Shown here piece after piece: positions 34,923-41,689 of a stretch of 64,000 bases of DNA. This stretch comes from Duganella rivi (GTDB lineage: Bacteria; Pseudomonadota; Gammaproteobacteria; Burkholderiales; Burkholderiaceae_D): NCBI RefSeq assembly GCF_009857435.1, contig NZ_WWCK01000002.1:846364-910363 (forward strand), read 5' to 3'. Within the stretch, counting starts at the first letter, position 1. Each line of letters opens with the position of its first letter. Below the pieces are notes generated by a model, which had not been told where the DNA came from, did not search any database, and worked only from the letters and a program-made list of their open reading frames with translations. A program made the translations under genes and the position numbers.

Positions 34923-35816
34923 TTAAAGCGGTTTTTTCAGCGCCTGCAATACGCTGCCGACCAGCACGGTACCGCCGTCGTCGCTACTGACAGTCACGCG
35001 CAGGCGCACTTCCTGGCCGTCGCGCCGCCAGGTGCTGATGACGTCCGTCCAGGCTTCGCCGTCGCGCAGCGCTTGCAGTGCGTCGGCTAGCTGGTCTGGC
35101 GGGTAGGGCGTCGGATGCAGCAGGCGCGGGTCGGCGCCGATCAATTCGTCGCGGCTGAACTGGTACACCGCGCACAGCTTGTCGTTGACGGTGGCAATGC
35201 GGCCGCGTTCGTCGAGCGTGGCAATCACGGCGTGCTGATCAACCGCGCCCAGCAAGCGGCGTGCTTCGTCCAGCTCGGCTTGCAGCGAGGCCGTGTGGCG
35301 GTGCGCTTCCTCCAGGCCGGCGTAGGCGCGCAGTGAGGAAATCACGGTGGTGAACAGCTTGCGCGTGGTCAGGTCGGTCTTGCACCAGAAATCGTTGATG
35401 TCGTAATCGAGGATGATGCTGTGCTCGAGCGCCTGCCCCGGCTGACCGGTGCGCAGCACGATGCGCACCAGGTGATTGTGCAGCTGGTCGCGGATCTGGC
35501 GCGCCACGTGCAGGCCGGCGTCGCTGGTTTCCATGATGACGTCCAGCAGCACCAGCGCGATGTCGGGCGTGTTGCGCAGCACGTTGAGCGCTTCCTCGCC
35601 GCTGTAGGCGTGCAGGAAGCTGAGCCGGCGCCCCTGGAAGCAAGCGTTACTGAGGGAGAATTTGGTCACCACGTGCACATCGACGTCGTCGTCGACGATC
35701 AACACGCGCCATGGCGGCGGCGCGCCGGCTGCGGCGGCATTGCCCGGGCGCGGCTGGCCGGCGGGCGCTGCTTCGTCTTCTATCATCCAATCGGTATCGT
35801 CGTCGTTCTGATTCAT
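34923..35816 (-). CDS. Response regulator with REC and PAS domains
   Basis: 297 residues from ATG 35816. A hydrophilic ~35-residue lead precedes a receiver domain, VLIVDDDVDVHVVTKFSL, with the phospho-Asp in LVLLDVIMETSDAG. The segment RTGQPGQALEHSIILDYDIN resembles regulators of the DUF3369 type. A coiled linker (HRHTASLQAELDEARRLL) leads to a PAS domain, HAVIATLDERGRIATVNDKL. No output enzyme domain follows, so it may act through protein contacts. It is bracketed by the two copies of the 205-bp element. Confidence 0.82.
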   Translation of the reverse strand: MNQNDDDTDWMIEDEAAPAGQPRPGNAAAAGAPPPWRVLIVDDDVDVHVVTKFSLSNACFQGRRLSFLHAYSGEEALNVLRNTPDIALVLLDVIMETSDAGLHVARQIRDQLHNHLVRIVLRTGQPGQALEHSIILDYDINDFWCKTDLTTRKLFTTVISSLRAYAGLEEAHRHTASLQAELDEARRLLGAVDQHAVIATLDERGRIATVNDKLCAVYQFSRDELIGADPRLLHPTPYPPDQLADALQALRDGEAWTDVISTWRRDGQEVRLRVTVSSDDGGTVLVGSVLQALKKPL

Positions 35817-35930
35817 GCATCCATTCCCAGGTAAGTCGAACAGGCCGATCTCCAGAGTGACACTATTCCTCGCCAGCACTTTTGTCAAAGAATTCGCAGT
35901 GTGGCGCAGCAACGGTGTCGTACTTCGTAC

Positions 35931-36135
35931 TTATGCACATTAAATTATTTTTCAAGAAGCGCAAAAGCCGCCGGGTGGCGACTTTTTGCATTTTCTAAGT
36001 AATTGATTTTAAACAGTAAAAAATCTGCCTGTGGATTGAGCAATTTATTGTTTCGCCCGTCGTTACAGGCGTTCTCGGCTGTCAAGAGGCGCTTATTCAC
36101 ACCCTTATCCACAGTTGGTGTGGATATCTGGAAAA
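35931..36135 (+). repeat. 205-bp intergenic element, copy B, with DnaA-like boxes
   Basis: Boxes TTATGCACA (35931), TTATTCACA (36093), TTATCCACA (36105) and inverted TGTGGATAT (36119). Box spacings (162, 12 and 14 bp) equal those of copy A. It fills most of the 325-bp stretch between the REC-PAS gene start (35816) and the next minus-strand gene end (36142). The remainder, 35817-35930, should hold the REC-PAS promoter. Confidence 0.85.
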
Positions 36136-36141
36136 ACCACT

Positions 36142-36504
36142 TTAGATACGCCGACTTATCCCTTTTTGCTGAGAAAACACATGCGCAGCCTGTTTTATGT
36201 CTTGCGAGAGATGGCGGCTGGTCAGAATCAGGAATACCACCAGCGCATGCAGCGCCAGGGCGAAGGTCACTGCCGTGTTGGCTTGCGCCCCGGCCAGCGC
36301 CGGATAGGCCAGCAAAGCCAGCGCCGGCGACAAGCCGTAGCGGTCGGATTTTAACAGCTGTTTGGCATCGAGCTTGGCCCACGCGACGATGCCGGCGCCG
36401 AACAGGATCCAGCCGGCGGTCGGATATTGGAGGCTGCCCAGCACGAAGGCAGCCAGCAGGGCCATGGTGCTGACGGGCAGCGGCAGGTTGTGTAGACGTT
36501 TCAT
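36142..36504 (-). CDS. Small membrane protein of unknown function
   Basis: 120 residues with three or four hydrophobic helices: VSTMALLAAFVLGSLQYPTA, GWILFGAGIVAWAKL, LSPALALLAYPALAGA and TAVTFALALHALVVFLILTS. The C-terminus is basic. There is no signal cleavage site and no recognised motif. It ends 7 bp from copy B of the 205-bp element. The upstream 36505-36590 is AT-rich and probably contains the promoter. Confidence 0.65.
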   Translation of the reverse strand: MKRLHNLPLPVSTMALLAAFVLGSLQYPTAGWILFGAGIVAWAKLDAKQLLKSDRYGLSPALALLAYPALAGAQANTAVTFALALHALVVFLILTSRHLSQDIKQAAHVFSQQKGISRRI

Positions 36505-36590
36505 GATGTGCTCTCGGTATGCGATGGAGTCAGCTTACCGACAGCACGATCATTGGTAAAATTTATTGTTTCTATTAAATTGATAGGTTT

Positions 36591-36962
36591 TTATATATTA
36601 GCCAGCAGCTTGCGCACCGCGCCGTGCGCCATCACCAGTTCCGGGCCGTCGTGCAGCAGGGCGTTGTACTTGGCGCGGAATTCCTGATCGCCTTCTTCGC
36701 AGGGGCCGATCAGCATTTCCAGCGACTGGCGGAAGGCCTTGGCCTCGGCCGGCGTGACCGGTTCTTTATCGTCCAGCCGTTCATCGATTTGCGTCATCAG
36801 GCCGGATAGCTTTTGCAGCCAGGCGAAATGCGGATGGTTGGTGATCAGTTGCAAATGCTCAAGCGGGCTGCCGACGTTGCCGAAGTATTGGCTCTCAAGG
36901 TGGATCAGCTGCTTGTGCAGGTCGCGCAAGCCGCGCGCCAGTTGGTGGAGTTGTGTATTCAT
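36591..36962 (-). CDS. Hypothetical cytoplasmic helical protein
   Basis: 123 residues, soluble and mostly helical. HQLARGLRDLHKQLIHLESQ at the start and AEAKAFRQSLEMLIGPCEEG in the middle suggest a helical bundle. It has no signal peptide and no catalytic motif I recognise. Coding bias and composition match neighbours. It is divergent from the isochorismatase-family gene. Confidence 0.7.
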   Translation of the reverse strand: MNTQLHQLARGLRDLHKQLIHLESQYFGNVGSPLEHLQLITNHPHFAWLQKLSGLMTQIDERLDDKEPVTPAEAKAFRQSLEMLIGPCEEGDQEFRAKYNALLHDGPELVMAHGAVRKLLANI

Positions 36963-37078
36963 AGTGAGGCCATGTTAGCAGAGGCAGGGTGAGTGGAAAG
37001 CCTACATTTAGATGAGTAGTTTTTCAAGCGCGCGCCCCCTAAGATGGAGTTTCCTTTTACACCCAATGGAACCCCATC

Positions 37079-37765
37079 ATGAGCAATCCTAAATTAGAAG
37101 TCCTGACCCCGCAGAACAGCCAGCTGATCTTCATCGATCACCAGCCGCAAATGGCGTTCGGCGTGCAGTCGATCGACCGTCAGGTGTTGAAGAACAATAC
37201 CGTGGGTCTGGCCAAGGCCGCCAAGGTATTCGGCATTCCAACCACCATCACCACCGTCGAAACCGAAGCCTTCTCGGGCCACACCTATCCAGAGCTGCTG
37301 GACGTGTTCCCGGGCAAGGACATCCTCGAACGTTCGTCGATGAACTCGTGGGACGACCAAAAAGTGCGCGATGCGCTGAAAGCCAACGGCAAGAAAAAAG
37401 TCATCGTGGCCGGCCTGTGGACTGAAGTCTGCAACACCACCTTCGCCCTGTGCGCGATGCTGGAAGGCGACTACGAAATCTACATGGTGGCCGACGCGTC
37501 GGGCGGCACCTCGAAAGAAGCCCACGACTACGCCATGCAGCGCATGATCCAGGCCGGCGTGGTGCCGGTGACCTGGCAGCAAGTGCTGCTGGAATGGCAG
37601 CGCGACTGGGCCCACCGCGACTCCTACGATGCCGTGATGGCCATCGTGCGCGAACACTCGGGCGCCTACGGCATGGGCGTGGACTACGCCTACACCATGG
37701 TGCATAAAGCGCCGGAACGCACCACCAGCACCCACAAAGTGCTGCCGCCAGTGCCAGCGAAGTAA
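37079..37765 (+). CDS. Isochorismatase-family hydrolase (YcaC-like)
   Basis: 228 residues. The triad positions are D20 in LIFIDHQPQM, a basic residue in DILERSSMNSW (R85, where YcaC also has Arg) and nucleophile C118 in AGLWTEVCNTTFALCAM. The rest follows YcaC (EIYMVADASGGTSKEAHDYA, RMIQAGVVPVTWQQVLLEWQ). The natural substrate is unknown. Highly biased codon use suggests good expression. It abuts the convergent NarL-type regulator with no gap. Confidence 0.9.
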   Translation: MSNPKLEVLTPQNSQLIFIDHQPQMAFGVQSIDRQVLKNNTVGLAKAAKVFGIPTTITTVETEAFSGHTYPELLDVFPGKDILERSSMNSWDDQKVRDALKANGKKKVIVAGLWTEVCNTTFALCAMLEGDYEIYMVADASGGTSKEAHDYAMQRMIQAGVVPVTWQQVLLEWQRDWAHRDSYDAVMAIVREHSGAYGMGVDYAYTMVHKAPERTTSTHKVLPPVPAK

Positions 37766-38389
37766 TTAAAACACGCTGAGCAAGCCGCGCCGGGCCGCTA
37801 CTGTAGCGGCCTCGGTGCGGCTTGCTACATTCAGCTTGGCGAGAATGTTATTGACGTGGAATTTGACGGTGCCAACTTCAATGTCGGCGCTGCGCGCGAT
37901 CATCTTGTTGCTCTTGCCGGTAGCCAGATGGGCGAGGATTTCCAGCTCGCGCCGCGACAGCGGATTGCCGGCCTTGCGCTCGGCCAGCTTGCTGGCGACG
38001 GCGGCCGGTAGGTATTGCTGGCCGCTGGCCACAGTGCGCAGGCAGTCGACCAGTTGCTCGCAGGCGCCGTCTTTCAGCAGATAGGCCTTGGCGCCGGCCG
38101 TCAAGCCGCGGTAGACGTCTTCATCGCCTTGATGGGTGGTGAGGATGACGATGCTGGCATCGGGATCTTCGGCGCGGATGCGTTCAATGGCGTCCACGCC
38201 GTTCAAGCGCGGCATGCCGAGATCCATGATGGCTACGTCGGGGCGGTGCAGGCGGTATTGCTCGACCGCCTGCACGCCGTCGGTGGCTTGCGCCACCAGC
38301 CGGAATTCCGGCATGGCGCCGAGCAGCGCACTCAAGCCGGCCAGTATCAGGGGGTGATCATCCGCGATCAGGATCGAGATGGGGTCCAT
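37766..38389 (-). CDS. NarL/FixJ-family response regulator 1
   Basis: 207 residues from ATG 38389 (GGAG upstream); a longer frame to 38596 underlies the kinase gene. The receiver domain has ILIADDHPLILAGLSALLG with phospho-Asp in VAIMDLGMPRLNGV and Lys in KAYLLKDGA. The C-terminal LuxR helix-turn-helix is LSRREILEILAHL-like (LSRRELEILAHLATGKSNKM) ending KFHVNNILAKLNVASR. It overlaps the kinase by 22 nt and is its likely partner. Confidence 0.92.
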   Translation of the reverse strand: MDPISILIADDHPLILAGLSALLGAMPEFRLVAQATDGVQAVEQYRLHRPDVAIMDLGMPRLNGVDAIERIRAEDPDASIVILTTHQGDEDVYRGLTAGAKAYLLKDGACEQLVDCLRTVASGQQYLPAAVASKLAERKAGNPLSRRELEILAHLATGKSNKMIARSADIEVGTVKFHVNNILAKLNVASRTEAATVAARRGLLSVF

Positions 38390-39087
38390 GGGGTGTACTC
38401 CTTGAAGCTGAGGTGAAAAGCGGTGCCGGCCTGGTCGCTGGTGTGCCACAGGCTGCCGCCGTGGGCTTGTGCGATGCTGCGGCACAGCGTCAAGCCCATG
38501 CCGGTGCCGCCGTGCTTGGTGGTGAACAGCGGCTGGTAAATGCGCTCGGCCAGCGCCGGCGCGATGCCGGCGCCGTTGTCGCGCACGCTGATGCACAGCG
38601 CACCGTTCACCAGCGCGGTTTGCAGCGCCAGCGTGCGGGCGCGGGCCTCGATCGCATTGAGCACGAGATTAATCACCACCTGCATCAGCTGCACGCGGTC
38701 GGCATCCAATTGGTAGTGATCGAGTCCGTAGTGCTCGGTGAGGGTGATGCCTTGCCGGCGCAGCTCGCCGCGCAGCAATTGCACGGCTTCGCGCACGGCG
38801 TCGTCGATGAAGAACAGACTGCGCTGCGGCGCTGCGCGGCTGGTCATGGCTTGCAGGCTGCGCACCATGTCGCCGGCCGCCACGCTGGCTTGCAGCACAA
38901 CTTGCAGTGCGGCACGCGCCTCGGCGATGCGCGGCGGGTCTTGTTCCAGCCATTTCAGGCTGGCTTCGGCGTTGAGCTTGACGGCCGCCAGCGGCTGTTT
39001 GACCTCATGCGCGATCGACGCGGCAAATTCGCCCAGCGCGTTAATGCGCGCCGGACGCAGGTCAGGGGAGGGCTTGGTGCTGGCCAT
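38368..39087 (-). CDS. Sensorless histidine kinase (HisKA + HATPase)
   Basis: 239 residues from ATG 39087 (an in-frame GTG at 39099 is possible; neither has a strong Shine-Dalgarno). The phospho-His is in GEFAASIAHEVKQPLAAVKL, the N box in MQVVINLVLNAIEA, and the G boxes in VRDNGAGIAPAL and GGTGMGLTLCRSIA. There is no transmembrane or sensor domain, so it is soluble and must sense through another protein or a small N-terminal region. It pairs with the downstream NarL-type regulator. Confidence 0.9.
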   Translation of the reverse strand: MASTKPSPDLRPARINALGEFAASIAHEVKQPLAAVKLNAEASLKWLEQDPPRIAEARAALQVVLQASVAAGDMVRSLQAMTSRAAPQRSLFFIDDAVREAVQLLRGELRRQGITLTEHYGLDHYQLDADRVQLMQVVINLVLNAIEARARTLALQTALVNGALCISVRDNGAGIAPALAERIYQPLFTTKHGGTGMGLTLCRSIAQAHGGSLWHTSDQAGTAFHLSFKEYTPWTPSRS

Positions 39088-39173
39088 GCTGCAATCCACG
39101 ATGGTGTTAGGTCAACACGCATGATGCAGCATCGGCCCGCCGCCGAAAATCCGGCATAGTTGCAAGCGCCGGA

Positions 39174-39189
39174 TTACCCTATCGGGTTA
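39174..39189. promoter_or_regulatory. Candidate regulator-binding palindrome upstream of the kinase gene
   Basis: TTACCC, TATC, GGGTTA: a core ACCC-TATC-GGGT inverted repeat ~87 bp before the kinase start. LuxR-type regulators often bind such short palindromes; autoregulation is inferred. Confidence 0.35.
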
Positions 39190-39192
39190 GTC

Positions 39193-39363
39193 TTAGCTGC
39201 AGCGCTTTTTCCCCAGGCGGCTGCCGGTCGATGGTTCATCGGTGGAGCAGGCCGGGGCGGCGGCTGCGCTTTGATTCGCCGCTGCCGACGAGGTGGTTGG
39301 AACATCGGCGCAACCGGACAGTCCGCAGGCGATAAAGAGGGCAATGAATAGATACTTAGGCAT
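39193..39363 (-). CDS. Small lipoprotein
   Basis: 56 residues from ATG 39363, which has GGAG at good spacing; an upstream extension to 39450 is disfavoured. The signal MPKYLFIALFIACGLSGC ends in a lipobox (L-S-G-C). The mature part is short, Ala/Ser/Thr-rich (TTSSAAANQSAAAAPACSTD) with two more Cys. It is too short for a fold beyond a disulfide loop. It lies between the kinase and the second regulator and may be secreted or envelope-attached. Confidence 0.7.
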   Translation of the reverse strand: MPKYLFIALFIACGLSGCADVPTTSSAAANQSAAAAPACSTDEPSTGSRLGKKRCS

Positions 39364-39456
39364 GAAAGAAATCTCCGTTAATGAAGAGTTCAATAATGCA
39401 ATACTGCTAAACATACCTAAAGTAAATATTTGTAAAAACGTGTCAAGCATCCCCCT

Positions 39457-39469
39457 TTATGGGGGGGGG
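39457..39469. repeat. Nine-G homopolymer next to a C5 tract
   Basis: CCCCC, TTTAT and a run of nine G (39461-39469) form a possible hairpin 15 bp past the stop of the second NarL-type regulator gene (minus strand). It could act as a terminator stem; homopolymers of this length are prone to slippage. Confidence 0.6.
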
Positions 39470-39484
39470 ATTCGGCCCGGTCTG

Positions 39485-40108
39485 TCAATTTAAGTGCACC
39501 AGCCCGCGCTTGGCGGCCACCATGGCGGCCTCGGTGCGCGTGCAAACATTTAACTTGGACATAATGCTCTTGACGTGGAACTTGACCGTGCCGACCCCGA
39601 TGCCGGCCGCGCGCGCGATCACCTTGTTGCTCATGCCGCTGGCAAGGTGGCCGAGGATGTCGCGCTCGCGCGGCGTCAGGTGATTGCCGTGGATGCGGCT
39701 GGCCAGCTTGAGCGCCAGCTCCGGCATCATGAACTTCTTGCCCTGCAGGACGGCCTGGATGCAGGTCATCAGGTCGGCCAGCGGGGCGTTTTTCAGCATG
39801 TAGGCGTGGGCGCCGGCGCGCATGCTGCGGTCGGCGTCCTCCTCGCCGTCGTGGCCGCTGAGGATGATGACCTTGGCGTCCGGGTGATGGGCGCGGATGC
39901 GGCCCAGCGCTTCGACGCCGTCGCAATCGGGCAGGTTCAAGTCCAGCAGCAACAGGTCGGGCTGCAAGCGTTCGCACATCTCCACGGCTTGGCTGCCGTT
40001 GCTGGCTTGGCCCAGCAGCGTGAACTGGCCGTCGGACTCGATCAGCGCAGCCATGCCGGCGCGGATCAGCGGGTGGACATCGGCAATGACGACGGACGCG
40101 GTATTCAT
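39485..40108 (-). CDS. NarL/FixJ-family response regulator 2
   Basis: 207 residues, the same length as regulator 1 and clearly paralogous. The receiver has VVIADVHPLIRAGMAALIE (one of the usual paired acidic residues is Val-His in place of Asp-His), phospho-Asp in LLLLDLNLPDCDGV and Lys in HAYMLKNAP. The LuxR domain has LTPRERDILGHLASGMSNKV and ends KFHVKSIMSKLNVCTR. AGGAG precedes the ATG. No own kinase adjoins; it may share the kinase at 38368-39087. Confidence 0.9.
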   Translation of the reverse strand: MNTASVVIADVHPLIRAGMAALIESDGQFTLLGQASNGSQAVEMCERLQPDLLLLDLNLPDCDGVEALGRIRAHHPDAKVIILSGHDGEEDADRSMRAGAHAYMLKNAPLADLMTCIQAVLQGKKFMMPELALKLASRIHGNHLTPRERDILGHLASGMSNKVIARAAGIGVGTVKFHVKSIMSKLNVCTRTEAAMVAAKRGLVHLN

Positions 40109-40123
40109 GGTCGGGCTCCTATG

Positions 40124-40153
40124 AAGGTTGATGAGACCATTCTCGTCAACCTT
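40124..40153 (-). promoter_or_regulatory. Leader hairpin upstream of response regulator 2
   Basis: AAGGTTGATGAG (40124-40135) and CTCGTCAACCTT (40142-40153) form a 12-bp stem with one G-T and an ACCATT loop. It is 15 bp upstream of the ATG, next to the ribosome-binding site, so it could be an operator or a translational control hairpin. Confidence 0.5.
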
Positions 40154-40219
40154 GCCCGCCGCGTATAGTTATACGAAGGTATAGGCGGTTAGGTCAGGGG
40201 GATTCCAAATGCCTCCGCT

Positions 40220-40388
40220 GTCTAAGATGATCTAATCGAATCTGTACGAGTCTAACGCGCTCTAGAACTGTATTCGGCAAGTCTAAAACGATCTCGGAAA
40301 TCACGAAGAAAGTCTAATTCGGTCCTTTTTTAAGATGCGAAAGTCTAAAGCGAACCAAAGTTCGACCCAGTAGGTCTAAGTTTTAGAC
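40220..40388 (+). repeat. Left arm of a 786-bp symmetric element: six 30/31-bp units
   Basis: GTCTAA occurs at 40220, 40250, 40281, 40312, 40343 and 40374, so unit lengths are 30, 31, 31, 31 and 31 bp. Several units continue with a CGnTC-like block and end in GAA-rich sequence. The innermost unit is a perfect inverted repeat, GTCTAA-GTT-TTAGAC (40374-40388), about 20 bp before the ATG of the enclosed gene, with AAGGA between. The rest of the 40109-40408 gap holds only the regulator-2 leader. Confidence 0.92.
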
Positions 40389-40408
40389 TGATTTGGAAAG
40401 GACTGATT

Positions 40409-40843
40409 ATGGAAAGCGAAGAGAGGTACCTTATGTCGCTACCGTTCTCTGACGTGCTTGCTCTGAATATTCATCTAAAGGACACTCGGCCTGGCACCGA
40501 GCTTGATGCCTTCATAGCGGAGCTCGTTCGGCGCTGGTTGAGGATAGACAAGGAGCGACTGGCCATACGCAGGGACGGCCCTGCCATGCACGGTTTTCAA
40601 TGGAAGAATCTTTTTCTACCGGAGGGAACTCATCTGCGCACTACCTATAATCAGATTGTGGAATTTGCCAAGGTTGAAGGCGATTACATTTTCTCTGATG
40701 ATGGCGCGGCATTGACCCCCTCGCAATTTGCCAACCGTTATGCGCAAGGACGTAATGCATGGCGCTTTATTTGGCTACGTTTTCCTGGGAATGATTACTG
40801 GATACGTGCCAGCGATTGTAGACGGAGCATTAAACCGGTCTAA
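40409..40843 (+). CDS. Orphan 144-residue protein enclosed by the symmetric repeat arms
   Basis: ATG 40409 follows AAGGA (40398-40402). Residues 1-60 are helical and charged (SDVLALNIHLKDTRPGTELD, FIAELVRRWLRIDKERLAIR). Residues 62-135 look like a small beta-rich domain: FQWKNLFLPEGTHLR, a mid segment GDYIFSDDGAALTPSQFANR, then GRNAWRFIWLRFPGNDYWIR. The order 'LPxGTxL ... SPSxFA ... NAWxxxW' reminds me of RAMA- or DUF2924-like nucleic-acid-associated domains, but this is weak pattern recall. No transposase, recombinase or nuclease motif is visible. The stop codon TAA is part of a GTCTAA of the right arm. GC content is visibly below that of neighbours, suggesting transfer. Confidence 0.8.
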   Translation: MESEERYLMSLPFSDVLALNIHLKDTRPGTELDAFIAELVRRWLRIDKERLAIRRDGPAMHGFQWKNLFLPEGTHLRTTYNQIVEFAKVEGDYIFSDDGAALTPSQFANRYAQGRNAWRFIWLRFPGNDYWIRASDCRRSIKPV

Positions 40844-41005
40844 AAGTTCAGGCCAGGAGCAGATTTGCAGTCCGTTTTAGACTTTCGCTCCATACTAAGC
40901 GCCTGAATTAGACTTTTTGCTGATTTCTTTGGATCGACTTAGACTGGCACTTGCGATATTTCGACTCGATTAGTCCCGAATGGTGCGGATTGGACCGGAT
41001 TAGAT
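40838..41005 (-). repeat. Right arm of the symmetric element, inverted relative to the left
   Basis: TTAGAC occurs at 40877, 40908 and 40939, with variants TTAGTC at 40970 and TTAGAT at 41000; steps are 31, 31, 31 and 30 bp, mirroring the left arm including its 30-bp outer unit. GTCTAA at 40838-40843 matches the inner half of the innermost left unit. Arm length is 168 bp against 169 on the left. It fills nearly all of the gap 40844-41039. Confidence 0.9.
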
Positions 41006-41039
41006 CATGTGGGGATTTTAACTACCGCATCCGGTGCAG

Positions 41040-41681
41040 CTAGGTGCTGAGCCGTTTAAGGCGTTCGAGCTCAGCGAGGAAGCGTTCGGCGGCGAGGGCG
41101 GGTGGCCAGGGCTCCCATGGTGTGCCGCCGTAGATGGCGTGCAGCGGATCGTCGCTCAGCGGCGGGACGGTGATCTTCAGTGTTTGCTGGACTTCTTGCG
41201 CTGACCAGCCGGCGACGTGCACGGCTTCGCTGGCGGCCGCGAGGCGGTCGGCTAGCTTGTGGGCGGCGTGTTCTTTGGCCGTCCAGCGCGGCAGGGCGTA
41301 ACGCAGGAAGACCGCCGCCTCTAGCTTAACGGTCAGCGTTTTGAAGGCATCGCCCATGAAGGGCTTGAGCGGCGAGACGCAATCGAAGCCGAGCAGGCCT
41401 TCTTCGGCATCATGCAGTAGTTCACGCAGCGCGGAGATGGGCGATAGCTCTAAACCCATCGCTTCGCATGCTGCGGCGCGCACGTGCATCACAGTCAGCG
41501 AGTGCTGCGCCACCGATAGCGGCAAGGGCCACGCAGAATGTCCGCCCCAGCGATAGGTGCGCGCGAGGCCCAGCGCGAGGTCGCCGTCGTCCCAGTCAAA
41601 CGGTGTGGGATCGAGCAGGTCTAGCCGCCGTCCTGACGGCATGCGCACCCATGCGCGCTGTTCTTGGTGTGATCGGGCCAT
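41040..41681 (-). CDS. HD-domain phosphohydrolase (YfbR-like)
   Basis: 213 residues. Metal ligands of the HD fold are seen in PLSVAQHSLTVMHV (His) and ELLHDAEEGLLGFD (His-Asp), as in YfbR-type 5'-deoxynucleotidases; a later Asp is probably in KLADRLAAASEA. The N-terminus has WVRMPSGRRLDLLDPTPFDW. Substrate is probably a nucleotide, unproven. It ends 34 bp from the outer end of the repeat element and follows the acetyltransferase gene by 8 bp. Confidence 0.85.
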   Translation of the reverse strand: MARSHQEQRAWVRMPSGRRLDLLDPTPFDWDDGDLALGLARTYRWGGHSAWPLPLSVAQHSLTVMHVRAAACEAMGLELSPISALRELLHDAEEGLLGFDCVSPLKPFMGDAFKTLTVKLEAAVFLRYALPRWTAKEHAAHKLADRLAAASEAVHVAGWSAQEVQQTLKITVPPLSDDPLHAIYGGTPWEPWPPALAAERFLAELERLKRLST

Positions 41682-41689
41682 GGCCCATT

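Larger units (their letters stand above)
40220..41005. other. Composite symmetric repeat-gene-repeat element (786 bp), identity unknown
   Basis: Two inverted arms of phased units enclose one gene that fills the interior almost exactly (40389-40837 between arms). Same-rank units are alike across arms: third units share GTCTAA, CGATC and GAAATCA; fourth units share GTCTAATTC and GCGAAA; first units share TCTAA and AATC. The plan resembles transposon ends with repeated transposase sites, but no transposase or target duplication is evident. Confidence 0.75.

Noticed and set aside
34688..36135. Chromosomal replication origin
   Set aside because: DnaA-like boxes are present, but neither dnaA, dnaN, rpmH nor other origin-linked genes adjoin, and the element is duplicated. 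A DnaA-titration or unrelated role fits better.
40409..40843. Transposase gene
   Set aside because: No DDE, HUH, serine or tyrosine recombinase motif is visible and 144 residues is short for these families.
40220..41005. CRISPR array
   Set aside because: The regular 31-bp step suggested one, but the invariant part is only about six bases, the rest is partly conserved at matching rank, and the two arrays are inverted around a gene. No cas genes are present.
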